DNA of 64,000 nucleotides from Paenibacillus stellifer (GCF_000758685.1 NZ_CP009286.1:2200501-2264500); one strand, 5' to 3'; positions 17,473-26,922 are shown, counted from the stretch's first letter. A program made the numbers and translations. Notes: a model not told the origin generated them from the sequence alone.

Positions 17473-17510
17473 AGAAACCCAGGTCTTTTTACGGCCTTGG
17501 GTTTCTTTTT
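17473..17510 (+). terminator. Rho-independent terminator after pfkB-like gene
   Basis: AGAAACCC (17473-17480) pairs with GGGTTTCT (17499-17506) and continues into TTTT. The loop contains a second T-run. Confidence 0.65.
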
Positions 17511-17612
17511 CGTTTATTGTTATGTGCCGCAGGGCGAAAGGGCGTTCAGTCCTCCGTTATCATTCCGTTAACGCTTGGCCGAAAGTTTTACCCCGGATTG
17601 AAGATCGGGGAG

Positions 17613-17640
17613 TTGTCTCTTTACATACACGCTTTACACT
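17613..17640 (+). promoter_or_regulatory. Candidate sigma-A promoter of the ugp operon
   Basis: TTGTCT (17613-17618), 16-bp spacer and TACACT (17635-17640), both 4/6 matches. It sits about 50 bp upstream of the first permease gene. Moderate evidence only. Confidence 0.35.
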
Positions 17641-17690
17641 GGCAGAGGGTTATAGATATGGATTTCATTCCTAAAAAGGAGGCAAGCGCC

Positions 17691-18653
17691 TTGAGCGAAT
17701 TCGATAATCACTTGAATCTGCCGGCCCGAACAGGGAAAAGCGCAGCGGAGTCCGGAAGGCGGTCTCAGACGCTTCGGGGATTGAAGATCAGGGAGAATCT
17801 GCTGGCCTACATTTTTTTATCGCCTTCTCTGCTTCTGTTCGGCGTGTTCCTGTTCTATCCGCTTCTTCGCTCGGTCTATCTCAGTATGCACAGCACCGAT
17901 CCGGCCGGACGTATTCATTCCTTCATCGGACTTGATAATTTTCGCGCCCTGATGTCATCGGGTGATTTCCTCTCCGGTATCCGGGTAACGGCGCTGTTCG
18001 CCCTGTACACGGTTCCGGCAAGCATTCTGCTCGCGCTCCTGCTTGCGGCCCTTGCCCATCATCTCCCGCGCGGAAGAAGACTGTTCCAGTTCTCATTCTC
18101 GCTGCCCATGGTGCTGTCCGTCGGGTCTTCCGCCGTTATCTGGAAGTTCCTGTTTCACCCGACGCTCGGGATGCTGAATTACGGGCTGGAGCTGGCGGGA
18201 CTGCCGCCCATCTCCTGGCTGACGGACCCGGGCTGGGCGCTGCTCTCCGTATCGCTCATGACAATCTGGATGAATCTCGGTTTCAACTTCATCATTCTCT
18301 CCGGCGGGCTAGGAGGAATTCCGGAGGAGATGTATGAGAGCGCGAAGATCGACGGAGCGGGTCCAATCTCGACCTTCGGCAGAATTACTGTTCCGCTGCT
18401 GTCCCCGACCCTGTTCTTTGTGCTGATCGTCTCGGTCATCAGCGCCTTTCAGTCCTTCGCCCAGATTCATATTCTGACCCAGGGCGGGCCGATGAACTCG
18501 ACCGATGTGTTCGTCTACTCCATCTACCGGGAAGCATTTGTTAATTTCCGCTTCGGCACAGGCAGCGCCCAGTCGCTTCTGCTGTTCGCCGTGATCATGC
18601 TCCTGACCTTGATTCAATTTAAATGGGTGGAGAGAAAGGTGCATTATCAATGA
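17691..18653 (+). CDS. ugpA: Sugar/glycerol-phosphate ABC permease, UgpA-like
   Basis: 320 residues starting at TTG 17691. The start is set by AAAAGGAGG (17674-17682), 8 nt before it; the ATG at 17658 further upstream has no site. Six membrane segments follow (LLAYIFLSPSLLLFGVFLFYP first). The EAA loop reads MYESAKIDGAGPISTFGRITVPLLSP. Family: binding-protein-dependent CUT1 permease, best match UgpA (sn-glycerol-3-phosphate uptake). It overlaps the next gene by ATGA. No ATPase gene is present, so a shared MsmK/UgpC-type ATPase elsewhere is expected. Confidence 0.75.
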   Translation: MSEFDNHLNLPARTGKSAAESGRRSQTLRGLKIRENLLAYIFLSPSLLLFGVFLFYPLLRSVYLSMHSTDPAGRIHSFIGLDNFRALMSSGDFLSGIRVTALFALYTVPASILLALLLAALAHHLPRGRRLFQFSFSLPMVLSVGSSAVIWKFLFHPTLGMLNYGLELAGLPPISWLTDPGWALLSVSLMTIWMNLGFNFIILSGGLGGIPEEMYESAKIDGAGPISTFGRITVPLLSPTLFFVLIVSVISAFQSFAQIHILTQGGPMNSTDVFVYSIYREAFVNFRFGTGSAQSLLLFAVIMLLTLIQFKWVERKVHYQ

Positions 18654-19474
18654 GAAGATTCCATGCGAGAACGGCCACCGTCTATCTGATCCTTGCCGTC
18701 GCCGCTCTTCTTGTGCTGTATCCGGTTGTGTACAGCCTGTTCATGTCGGTCATGAAGCCGGAAGAGGCGAGCGCCTATCCGCCTTCCATTGTGCCCCATT
18801 CATTCAACCCGGCCAATTTCACGGAAGTGTTCGGCATCGTGCCGATCGCGGTCTTTATCGGAAATACATTTCTCGTCTCGGGTATCGTCATGCTGGGCCA
18901 GCTTCTTACGGCGAGCCTGGCGGCATACGCTTTTGCCATATTGAATTTCAAGGGTAAAAGTCTGGTGTTCAGCCTGTTCGTCGCCACGATGATGGTCCCT
19001 TGGGAAGCGACGATGATTCCGAACTATCTCATCGTACGGAGCCTGAACTGGCTCGATTCGTACCAGGGCTTAATCATTCCCTTTCTGGCAACGGCGTTTG
19101 GGACATTCATGCTGCGGCAGTTCTTTCTTCAACTGCCTAAGGAGCTGCTGGAAGCGGCCAAAATGGACGGCTGCGGCCATCTCCGGTATTTTGCAGGCCA
19201 TGTCCTGCCGCTCGCCAGACCCGCTCTTGGCACGCTTGCGGTCTATTCCTTTCTGAATATGTACAACTCCTATTTATGGCCGCTGCTCATTACGAACAGC
19301 GAGAACATGCGCACCGTGCAAATCGGAATTTCGATGCTGGAGTTTCAGGAATCGACCTCCTGGAATCTGGTATTCGCCGGCATTACACTCGCCATTCTGC
19401 CTTCGCTGTTCCTGCTTGCTTTCGGCTTGAAGCAGCTCGTTCGGGGCATGGCGGCTGGCGCGCTCAAGGGCTAG
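18650..19474 (+). CDS. ugpE: Sugar/glycerol-phosphate ABC permease, UgpE-like
   Basis: 274 residues with six membrane segments. It starts at ATG 18650, overlapping the TGA of the preceding permease (ATGA), with AAAGGT 9 nt upstream. The EAA loop is LLEAAKMDGCGHLRYF, in the position normal for MalG/UgpE permeases, and the PNYLIVRSLNWLDSYQGLIIP segment matches UgpE-type proteins. It forms the translocation pore with the 17691 product. Followed 86 bp later by the binding-protein gene. Confidence 0.75.
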   Translation: MRRFHARTATVYLILAVAALLVLYPVVYSLFMSVMKPEEASAYPPSIVPHSFNPANFTEVFGIVPIAVFIGNTFLVSGIVMLGQLLTASLAAYAFAILNFKGKSLVFSLFVATMMVPWEATMIPNYLIVRSLNWLDSYQGLIIPFLATAFGTFMLRQFFLQLPKELLEAAKMDGCGHLRYFAGHVLPLARPALGTLAVYSFLNMYNSYLWPLLITNSENMRTVQIGISMLEFQESTSWNLVFAGITLAILPSLFLLAFGLKQLVRGMAAGALKG

Positions 19475-19560
19475 GACAGTCTTCGACTAATCCGGGGAGT
19501 CAACTGCATTTTGCAGATGATGCATACAATTATCAGATAAACAAAGGAGAGATTGAGATC

Positions 19561-20976
19561 ATGAAGAGGAAGAAACTCGGCCGGCTGTTCTTCAAGAGAA
19601 GAATGGTGCTTCCGCTGGCCTTGAGTATGGCGGCTTTGGCAGGATGCGGCAATAACTCGAACGCCAGTAACGCGGCAGCGAATTCAGCGTCTGCTAACAA
19701 CGAAACAACGGCTTCGGCAAGTCCTGCCAGCTCTGCTGCGGCTGCCCCGGTCAAGATTACGTGGTGGCATTCCATGTCGGGAACGAACGAGAAGGCGATC
19801 AAGCAGCTCGTATCCGATTTTAACGCCTCTCATCCCGATGTTCAGGTCGAAGCGATTTTTCAAGGCAAGTATGACGAAAGTCTGAACAAGCTTAAGGCTT
19901 CGCTCGGATCTGACAGCGGGCCCGATCTGATCCAGGTCTACGAAATCGGCAGCAAATTCATGATCGATTCCAAAATGATCACTCCCGTGCAGCAGTTCGT
20001 CGACCAGGACAATTTCGACCTGTCGGCGCTTGAGCCGAATATTATCCGCTATTACACAATCGACGGCAAGCTGAACGCCATGCCGTTCAATACATCGAAC
20101 CCGATTCTGTATTACAACAAGGATGCCTTCAAGGCCGCGGGTCTGGACCCGGAGAAGCCGCCGAAGACATTCGAGGAATTTGAGACCGCGGCCAAGGCGC
20201 TTGAGAAGAACGGCAAGCCGGGAGCGGCAATCGCGATTTACGGCTGGTTCATGGAGCAGCTGTTCGCGAACCAGAATGCCGAATATGTCAACAACGGCAA
20301 CGGCCGTGATGCGGCAGCCACCGAGTCGCTGCTTGCATCGGACGCCGGTGTGAAGACGCTGGAATGGTGGAAAAAGATGGTCGACGAAGGAGCCGTCGCC
20401 AATCTCGGCCGCGATACGGACGACACGGACAGCGCTTTTGCCGCCGGACAGGTCGCTATGACGCTGAACTCCACCGCATCGCTTCGCAACATGGTCGAAG
20501 CAGTGGGCGGCAAGTTCGAAGTAGGTACCGGCTTCCTGCCGAAGCCTGCTGACGCCAAGGAAGGCGGCGTCGTAGTCGGCGGCGCCAGCCTGTACATTAT
20601 GAACAACAAGCCGGATGATCACCAGAAGGCTGCGTGGGAGTTCATCAAATACGTCGCTTCTCCGGAAGCACAGGCCAACTGGAGTGTGAACACCGGCTAC
20701 TTCCCGATCACCAAGGCGGCCTATGACCAGCAGGTGCTGAAGGATAACATGGCGAAATACCCGCAGTTCCAGACGGCGGTCGATCAGCTTCACGCTTCCA
20801 CGGCTTCGAACGCAACGTCCGGCGCCGTAATGGGCGTATTCCCGGAAGCCCGCCAGATCGTGGAAGGCGCGATTGAAGAAGCGCTGAATGGCAAGAAGCA
20901 GCCGAAGCAGGCTCTGCAGGACGCTGCGACCCAAATTACGGATAAAATCAAGCAGTACAACGATTCCGTCAAATAA
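19561..20976 (+). CDS. ugpB: ABC substrate-binding lipoprotein, UgpB-like
   Basis: 471 residues. Lipoprotein signal with lipobox ALAGCG, a Ser/Ala/Asn-rich linker, then a family-1 binding fold: VKITWWHSMSG, VSDFNASHPDVQVEAIFQG, KYDESLNKLKA and DLIQVYEIGS are UgpB hallmarks, with PFNTSNPILYYNKDAFKAAG later. UgpB binds sn-glycerol-3-phosphate or glycerophosphodiesters. AAAGGAGA lies 11 nt before the ATG. Third gene of the ugp operon and followed by a strong terminator. The exact ligand is inferred from similarity; no glpQ-type phosphodiesterase is nearby. Confidence 0.75.
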   Translation: MKRKKLGRLFFKRRMVLPLALSMAALAGCGNNSNASNAAANSASANNETTASASPASSAAAAPVKITWWHSMSGTNEKAIKQLVSDFNASHPDVQVEAIFQGKYDESLNKLKASLGSDSGPDLIQVYEIGSKFMIDSKMITPVQQFVDQDNFDLSALEPNIIRYYTIDGKLNAMPFNTSNPILYYNKDAFKAAGLDPEKPPKTFEEFETAAKALEKNGKPGAAIAIYGWFMEQLFANQNAEYVNNGNGRDAAATESLLASDAGVKTLEWWKKMVDEGAVANLGRDTDDTDSAFAAGQVAMTLNSTASLRNMVEAVGGKFEVGTGFLPKPADAKEGGVVVGGASLYIMNNKPDDHQKAAWEFIKYVASPEAQANWSVNTGYFPITKAAYDQQVLKDNMAKYPQFQTAVDQLHASTASNATSGAVMGVFPEARQIVEGAIEEALNGKKQPKQALQDAATQITDKIKQYNDSVK

Positions 20977-20995
20977 TCGGATTGTACAGGAACAG

Positions 20996-21032
20996 CCGCC
21001 TGAACGCTGGAGAAGCGTTCAGGCGGTTTTTT
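20996..21032 (+). terminator. Rho-independent terminator of the ugp operon
   Basis: A perfect 13-bp stem (20996-21008 CCGCCTGAACGCT with 21014-21026) and a 5-nt loop are followed by TTTTTT. Confidence 0.9.
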
Positions 21033-21191
21033 GTCTGTTTTTACCTGGAGGTCCATTAAAATGGTTGTTCGTCGGGTGAAATTAGATTGTAAGCGATTTA
21101 TTATTTGGTGGAGCTAATACTTTTGTAGGATAGTGTCGAAGAAAAGAGTAGGCAATATTACAGTGTTGGAGGATTTAACCGAACCGGGAGG

Positions 21192-24100
21192 ATGCGATTT
21201 TGCTTGCCGACTCAAACCGTTTTACATAGCGCAATTTATATATTGATTATCCTGATGGCTCTGTTCATCGTGCGTCTGTACATGAAGCAGAGCCGGACCG
21301 CCAGGCATATGCTTGAACTGGAACGGAAGTACAGCGAAGAGCTTCAGCTGTATTTGAATGTCGTGGAGCAGTCTCCCTTGTCCATCGTTATTACCGACAA
21401 ATTCGGCAAAGTGGAATATATTAATCCGTATTTTTCGAAGATTACCGGCTATTCAAGAGCAGAGATGGAAGGAGGCACTCTGTCCGCACTTCGCTCCAGT
21501 GTGACGACAGACGAGCAGTACCGGGAGATGTGGTCGGCGATCAGCCAGGGCGGCAATTGGGAAGGCGAGTTCGTTAACCGGAAGAAGAACGGCGATCTGT
21601 ACATGGAGTCTGTGCTCATCTCTCCCATTAAAGACGGGACGGGAAGCATCACCCATTATGTCGGCATTAAAGAGAATGTATCGGATTACAAGCGGATCAA
21701 GAAGGAGCTGTCCGACCAGCTTCATTTCACCTCCCAACTGATTGATACGCTGCCCCATCCCCTGTTTTACCTCGATACAGAGGGGTATTTTCTTGGATGC
21801 AACGCCGCATATGAGCAGGCTTTGGGGGTAAGCCGCAAAGATTTGCTCGGGCTTCACGCCAGGGATTTGCCGAACTTGTCCAGAGAGAATTACCTGATTC
21901 TTGACGAGCTGCGGAAGGAAGTGACCCGAAACGGCGCCCCGGCTATCCGGGAAGTGAAGAGACCGTATACCGATGGAACGATGCATGACCTTCTGTATTC
22001 GCTCTCGGCGTACCAGATGTCGGACAACACCGATGGCGGCTACTTAGGCCTCATGATGGATATCACCGATTTGAAGCTGAAAGAGAAGGAACTGCTGGAG
22101 AACCGGAACTTTCTGGATGCAGTCATCAACCTGCTCCCCGTTATGGTGTATGTCAAAGACGCTGATACGATGGAATACCGGATTGTTAATCAGGCTTGCG
22201 CGGATTTCCTCGGTTATCCTGCCGACCAAATCCTTGGCAGAGTCGACCGCGACCTGATGCCGGAAGAGATCGCTTGCCTCTTCAATGAAAGTGACCGGAA
22301 GGTGCTGGAGACCGGCCAAAAAACAAGGGAAATCCGAATTCTCCCTGTCGACACAGAGGGGAAACAGCTCCGCTACGTGAACGAAACGAAGCTGCCGATC
22401 ATGGATTCGGAGAACCGGCCGCATTTTATTCTGGGCGTATCGGAGGACATTACCGGCCTTAAGGTAAAAGAGGAAGAAATCAAACAGGCGCTGCGCATCG
22501 CCGAAGAAGCGACGGCAGCCAAATCCCAGTTCCTGGCGAATATGAGCCATGAGATCCGCACGCCGATGAACGCGATTCTCGGCTTAACGCATCTGACCCT
22601 CAAGACGGAACTGTCAGCCAGACAGAAGGACTACCTCTCCAAAATTCACAACGCCGGCACGTCGCTTCTCGGCATTGTGAACGAAATTCTGGACTTCTCG
22701 AAGATCGAAGCGGGGAAGCTGGAGCTGGAGCGCACATCCTTTGTGCTTCATGAGACCGTAACGGACGCGGTAACGATGAGCAGCCAGTCTGCTTACGACA
22801 AAGGGCTGGAGCTTATGTATTTCATACCCGCCGGCCTGCCGCAGAACTTGAACGGAGACCCGCTGCGCCTCCGGCAAATTCTCACGAATCTGGTCAGCAA
22901 TGCGGTCAAGTTCACTGAAAGCGGCGAGGTGGTCGTAAGGGTGGAAGCCGTCCGGCTGATCGACAGCAAGGTGAAGCTGAAGTTCAGCGTTCGGGATTCC
23001 GGCATCGGACTGTCCCCGGAAGCGGAGAACCGGCTGTTTCAGCCTTTCAGCCAGGCGGATAACTCCACTACCCGCAAATATGGGGGGACGGGGCTCGGAC
23101 TTGCCATCAGCCGAAGGCTGGTGGAGATGATGGGCGGAACGCTCTGGGCGGAGAACAATGCCGAGGGGGGGAGCACCTTTGCCTTCACTGCATGGTTCGG
23201 CCTCGGCAACGAGGAGAAAGATCTCGTCCGCCGCGTACCCCAGGAGCTGGGTTATCTCAAAGCGCTGGTAGTGGACGACAATCCGGCCGCTCGCGATATG
23301 GTGGTCGAGTATTTGCGGGACTTCGGCTGTGCCGCTGACGGCGTGTCCTCGGGATCACAGGCGCTGGAGGTTCTGGAACAGGCAAATGAAGCCAAGCCGT
23401 ATGATATGGTGTTCATCGACTGGGAGCTTAAAGAAGAGTATGGCAATCAGGCTGCCCGAAGAATCAAAGAACACCGGACGCTGCGGCATATCCCTGTAAT
23501 TGTGCTCATGACGGCCATCGGCCAGGATGATTCGTTCTTGCTGGAGGATGAAACCGCCCATTTTGATGAATGTCTCGTCAAGCCTGTGAACCAGTCGCTG
23601 CTCTTCGACATGATTATCGATCTGTTCGCGGCCCGGAAGGGTACAGTACAGGGTCCGGAGGTATTGGAAAAGGACTACCGGCTCAACGGATTGCGGGTAC
23701 TGGTGGCGGAGGATAACGAGATTAACCAGCTGATCGCAGCCGAGCTGTTGAAGAGCCAGGGCGTCGAGACTGTAATCGCCTCTACCGGCGCGGAGGCTGT
23801 TCAGAAATCGCTGGAAGCGCCAGGAGGATTCTTCCATCTTGTGCTGATGGATATGCAGATGCCGGTGATGGACGGCTTCGAAGCCGCGCGGCGTATCCGG
23901 GAGAGCGATCCCGGGCTGCCGATTATCGCAATGACGGCCCGTACAATGCCCGAAGAACGCGAGAAGATTCTGCTGGCCGGCATGAATGATCATGTTGCGA
24001 AGCCGATTGATCCGGATGTGCTGTTCACGATCATGGGCAAATGGGTGGCGGGCCGGCAGAAACCGGAGTCCTCCCGGCCTGTCCGGCCGGGTCCGCTGCA

Positions 24101-24875
24101 GCGGACCGAAGCGCTGGAAGGACCTGGCCTGCGGCAGCTTGAGGGAATCCGGACGGAGGAGGGCCTGAGACGGACCGGCGGGAACGCGGCGCTGTATGCC
24201 AGTCTCCTCCGGAATTACGCCGAGCATCACGGGGAGGCGGCCGAGGGCATCCGCGCCGCGATCCGGGCGGGAGCTTACCCGGAAGCTCACCGGATCGCCC
24301 ACAATCTGAAGGGCGTATCCGGCAACATCGGCGCCGCGGAAGCGGGCGAGCTGGCCGGAGAGATCGTCGCCATGCTCTCCTCCGGTCAGGCGGGAAGCAG
24401 CCGCCTGGAGGAGCTTGAGGCGGTGATAGACCGGTTGGAAGCCGCAATTGGCGGCGTCCTGGAGGCGATCCGGCTCATGAGGCCGGATACCGGAGTGCCG
24501 GTTGCAGGGGGAGCGGATAATGGAGAAGCGGATAATGGAGAGCTGGCTGCCGGGGGAGCAGATAATGGAGAGCCGGTTATCGAAGAGCCGGATAACGGGG
24601 AAGTGGAATCCGGCGGGGCAGGAGACGACATCCACCGGCACCCTCCGGCGGAACAGGCGGTGACCCGCTTGCTGGCGCTTCTCCGGGACAGCGACATTGA
24701 AGCGGTGGACGTCTTTGATTCGGCGGAGCCGCAGCTGAAGCTCTGGATGAAGCCTAAGGAATGGCAGCAGGCGAAGCGGGCAATCGCACTCTTTGATTTT
24801 GACGAAGCCATCAAGACGATTGAACGGGCGGCTGCGGACAGCCATTTGGAGTGGAAGGAGGATCCTTATGCCTGA
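21192..24875 (+). CDS. Hybrid sensor histidine kinase with PAS, two receiver and HPt domains
   Basis: 1227 residues. Order: one membrane segment (about 10-28), three PAS domains (about 50-165, 175-290, 300-425), HisKA with FLANMSHEIRTPMN (phospho-His about 453), HATPase_c (N box LTNLVSNAVKF, G boxes RDSGIGL and GGTGLGL), receiver 1 (VVDDNPAARD; acceptor in VFIDWEL), receiver 2 (VAEDNEIN; acceptor in LMDMQMPVMDG), HPt (AHRIAHNLKGVSGN, His about 1040) and an 80-residue tail. A repetitive acidic linker with several ADNGE units (about 1105-1145) precedes the tail. It acts as a membrane phosphorelay, presumably feeding the HD-GYP regulator whose gene overlaps by 8 bp. The ATG at 21192 abuts GGGAGG; TTG at 21204 is the alternative start. 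Confidence 0.88.
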   Translation: MRFCLPTQTVLHSAIYILIILMALFIVRLYMKQSRTARHMLELERKYSEELQLYLNVVEQSPLSIVITDKFGKVEYINPYFSKITGYSRAEMEGGTLSALRSSVTTDEQYREMWSAISQGGNWEGEFVNRKKNGDLYMESVLISPIKDGTGSITHYVGIKENVSDYKRIKKELSDQLHFTSQLIDTLPHPLFYLDTEGYFLGCNAAYEQALGVSRKDLLGLHARDLPNLSRENYLILDELRKEVTRNGAPAIREVKRPYTDGTMHDLLYSLSAYQMSDNTDGGYLGLMMDITDLKLKEKELLENRNFLDAVINLLPVMVYVKDADTMEYRIVNQACADFLGYPADQILGRVDRDLMPEEIACLFNESDRKVLETGQKTREIRILPVDTEGKQLRYVNETKLPIMDSENRPHFILGVSEDITGLKVKEEEIKQALRIAEEATAAKSQFLANMSHEIRTPMNAILGLTHLTLKTELSARQKDYLSKIHNAGTSLLGIVNEILDFSKIEAGKLELERTSFVLHETVTDAVTMSSQSAYDKGLELMYFIPAGLPQNLNGDPLRLRQILTNLVSNAVKFTESGEVVVRVEAVRLIDSKVKLKFSVRDSGIGLSPEAENRLFQPFSQADNSTTRKYGGTGLGLAISRRLVEMMGGTLWAENNAEGGSTFAFTAWFGLGNEEKDLVRRVPQELGYLKALVVDDNPAARDMVVEYLRDFGCAADGVSSGSQALEVLEQANEAKPYDMVFIDWELKEEYGNQAARRIKEHRTLRHIPVIVLMTAIGQDDSFLLEDETAHFDECLVKPVNQSLLFDMIIDLFAARKGTVQGPEVLEKDYRLNGLRVLVAEDNEINQLIAAELLKSQGVETVIASTGAEAVQKSLEAPGGFFHLVLMDMQMPVMDGFEAARRIRESDPGLPIIAMTARTMPEEREKILLAGMNDHVAKPIDPDVLFTIMGKWVAGRQKPESSRPVRPGPLQRTEALEGPGLRQLEGIRTEEGLRRTGGNAALYASLLRNYAEHHGEAAEGIRAAIRAGAYPEAHRIAHNLKGVSGNIGAAEAGELAGEIVAMLSSGQAGSSRLEELEAVIDRLEAAIGGVLEAIRLMRPDTGVPVAGGADNGEADNGELAAGGADNGEPVIEEPDNGEVESGGAGDDIHRHPPAEQAVTRLLALLRDSDIEAVDVFDSAEPQLKLWMKPKEWQQAKRAIALFDFDEAIKTIERAAADSHLEWKEDPYA
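24508..24612 (+). repeat. Short imperfect repeats inside the kinase gene
   Basis: Units close to gcggataatggaga or gcagataatggaga occur three times, plus degenerate cousins, encoding ADNGE-type acidic repeats between the HPt domain and the C-terminal tail. This kind of tract can change in length by slippage. Confidence 0.6.
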
Positions 24876-25986
24876 TTCGAAAGCGGTCATTTTAGTAGTA
24901 GATGATACACCGGACAATATTGTGCTGCTCAGCGGGCTGCTTAGGGAGCGGTACAAGGTCAAAGTGGCCACCAACGGCGAGAAGGCTCTCGCCATTGCGA
25001 AGGCCGCTCCGCCCGATCTCATTCTGCTTGACATTATGATGCCTGTCATGGACGGTTATGAGACATGCCGGAGACTTAAGAGCGATCCGGAGCTAGAGGA
25101 TATTCCGGTAATTTTTCTAACGGCGAAGGAACAGGTGGAGGAAGAGAATCTGGGATTCGAGCTTGGAGCGGTCGATTATATTACGAAGCCGATCAGCGCT
25201 CCCGTGCTGCTCTCGCGGGTGAAGACCCATGTTACGCTTAAGCAGTCCAGAGACTTTCTCAAAGACAAGAACCATTTTCTTGAGGCGGAAATATCGCGGC
25301 GGACCAAGGAGGTCTCGCTGATTCAGGAAGTCAGCATCATGTCGATGGCGGCCCTTGCCGAGATCCGGGATAACGATACGGGCAATCATATCAAGCGCAC
25401 CAAGCTGTATATTGAAGTGCTGGCTACCCACCTGAGCAGTCTTCCCGGCTACAAGGGGATGCTGAACCGGGAGACCATTGATCTGATAACGACCTCAACG
25501 CCTCTGCATGATATCGGCAAGGTCGGGATTCCCGACCACATCCTGCTGAAGCCCGGTCCTCTGACCCGGGAGGAATTCGAGATCATGAAGACCCATACGA
25601 TTCTCGGCAAGGAAGCGATTCTCCGGGCGGAAGAGCTGATGGGGCAGAAGGAGACCTTCTTCCGGTATGCGAAGGAGATCGTCCTCTCTCATCATGAAAA
25701 ATGGGACGGAAGCGGGTATCCCGAAGGTCTGGCCGGCGAAGACATTCCGCTCTCGGCCAGACTCATGGCGATTGCCGATGTGTATGATGCGCTGACGAGC
25801 AAAAGGATATATAAAGATGCAATGCCCCATGAACGGGCCGTTGATATCATAACCGGAGATGCGGGCAAGCATTTCGATCCGGATATTGTCGAGGTGTTCT
25901 TAAAATGCCAGGCGAAGTTCAGGGAGATTTCCCGCCGGTACAAGGAAGAGGAGATGTCCGAAACCGGAACGATCAGCACGCCATAA
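24868..25986 (+). CDS. Response regulator with HD-GYP domain (c-di-GMP phosphodiesterase)
   Basis: 372 residues from ATG 24868 (AAGGAGGA upstream). A receiver domain (VVDDTPDN; phospho-acceptor in LLDIMMPVMDG, about residue 53) is joined by a helical linker to an HD-GYP domain: HDIGKVGIPD (about 213), HTILG, SHHEKWDGSGYP and ADVYDALTS. All metal-binding residues and the GYP triad are present, so cleavage of cyclic di-GMP to GMP is expected. The start overlaps the kinase gene by 8 bp, so the two are cotranslated and probably a cognate pair. Terminator at 26010. Confidence 0.9.
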   Translation: MPDSKAVILVVDDTPDNIVLLSGLLRERYKVKVATNGEKALAIAKAAPPDLILLDIMMPVMDGYETCRRLKSDPELEDIPVIFLTAKEQVEEENLGFELGAVDYITKPISAPVLLSRVKTHVTLKQSRDFLKDKNHFLEAEISRRTKEVSLIQEVSIMSMAALAEIRDNDTGNHIKRTKLYIEVLATHLSSLPGYKGMLNRETIDLITTSTPLHDIGKVGIPDHILLKPGPLTREEFEIMKTHTILGKEAILRAEELMGQKETFFRYAKEIVLSHHEKWDGSGYPEGLAGEDIPLSARLMAIADVYDALTSKRIYKDAMPHERAVDIITGDAGKHFDPDIVEVFLKCQAKFREISRRYKEEEMSETGTISTP

Positions 25987-26009
25987 GGATACAATACGGC
26001 ACGCATGCC

Positions 26010-26052
26010 AAAAGGGCTGCGGGTGCAACTGGATGCACCCGCAGCCCTTTTG
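26010..26052 (+). terminator. Rho-independent terminator, perfect 18-bp stem
   Basis: AAAAGGGCTGCGGGTGCA pairs exactly with TGCACCCGCAGCCCTTTT around a 6-nt loop. It ends the kinase/HD-GYP operon. Confidence 0.9.
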
Positions 26053-26138
26053 TGCATCTGAAAATAGCGAGCTGAATAGGACGATTCCGCAATTTCCGCT
26101 ATAATAAGCCTTATGATGAAAGAAGGAGGAAGTTTAAG

Positions 26139-26897
26139 TTGAACGATACGCTCAGAACGCTGATGAATCACCGTTCTTACCGGCAGTACTCGCAGCGCCC
26201 GGTGGAGGACAGCGTGCTTCAGACGATTATCGAAGCTGCGCAGGCCGCACCTTCCTGGATTAACGGCCAGCATACGACGGTTATTTCCGTCCGCGATGAG
26301 GAACGGAAACGCCGCCTCTCGGAGCTTAGCGGCGGACAGGCCCATGTCGCGGCAGCGCCGGTATTCCTCGTATTCTGCATGGATTTCTACCGGGCGAAGA
26401 AGGCCGGAGAGCTGGAAGGCATCGCCTTCGAAGCCGAGCGTGACGTCGATGCCCTGCTGACCGGAGCAGTCGATGTGGGCATCGCGATGGAAGCGGCGAT
26501 CACCGCTGCCGAGTCTCTCGGGCTGGGCATTATCCCGATCGGAGGAGTCCGGCGGAACTCCGCCGGCGTTATCGAGCTGCTGAAGCTGCCGAAGTACGTG
26601 TTCCCGGTTGTAGGGCTGTGCCTCGGCTATCCGGGAACGGAGCTGCCGAAGCAGCCGCGCCTGCCGCTGGCTTCGGTCTGGCATCAGGAAGCCTATGACG
26701 CGGAGGCGGCGATCTCCGGATTCAGAGCGATGAACGAAGCCAACCGCAGCCTGCTCCGGGCACAGGGGGCGGAGGAGAAGGACTGGACCGCGCGCGTCGC
26801 ATCGTTCTTCGCCGCCAACCCCGAATACGGCGATGCGAAGACGACGCTTCCCGCGCAGGGCTACACCTGCGGCAATCTGAAGAAAGGGCAGGAGTAA
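26139..26897 (+). CDS. NADPH-dependent FMN oxidoreductase / nitroreductase (NfrA/NfsA-like)
   Basis: 252 residues from a TTG start at 26139, chosen because AAGGAGG (26122-26128) lies 10 nt before it. The FMN-binding start motif is NHRSYRQYSQRPV, followed by AAQAAPSWINGQHT, the dimer motif AESLGLGIIPIGGVRRN and a late VGLCLGYPG. These flavoproteins reduce nitro groups, quinones or disulfides with NAD(P)H in the cytoplasm. The LysR gene follows after 25 bp in the same direction and may control it. Confidence 0.8.
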   Translation: MNDTLRTLMNHRSYRQYSQRPVEDSVLQTIIEAAQAAPSWINGQHTTVISVRDEERKRRLSELSGGQAHVAAAPVFLVFCMDFYRAKKAGELEGIAFEAERDVDALLTGAVDVGIAMEAAITAAESLGLGIIPIGGVRRNSAGVIELLKLPKYVFPVVGLCLGYPGTELPKQPRLPLASVWHQEAYDAEAAISGFRAMNEANRSLLRAQGAEEKDWTARVASFFAANPEYGDAKTTLPAQGYTCGNLKKGQE

Positions 26898-26922
26898 GCC
26901 TGGCCGGAAAGGATAACTGACC

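Noticed and set aside
19684-20934. 416-codon frame opposite ugpB
   Set aside because: Long only because the + strand gene has strong codon bias; no start signal and no recognisable domain.
21085-21105. Possible catabolite-responsive (cre) element tgtaagcgattta before the hybrid kinase
   Set aside because: Only the left half matches the consensus; the CA at the right side is missing, so I do not call it.
23355-25049. 564-codon frame opposite the kinase/HD-GYP genes
   Set aside because: Shadow of two overlapping, well-supported genes.
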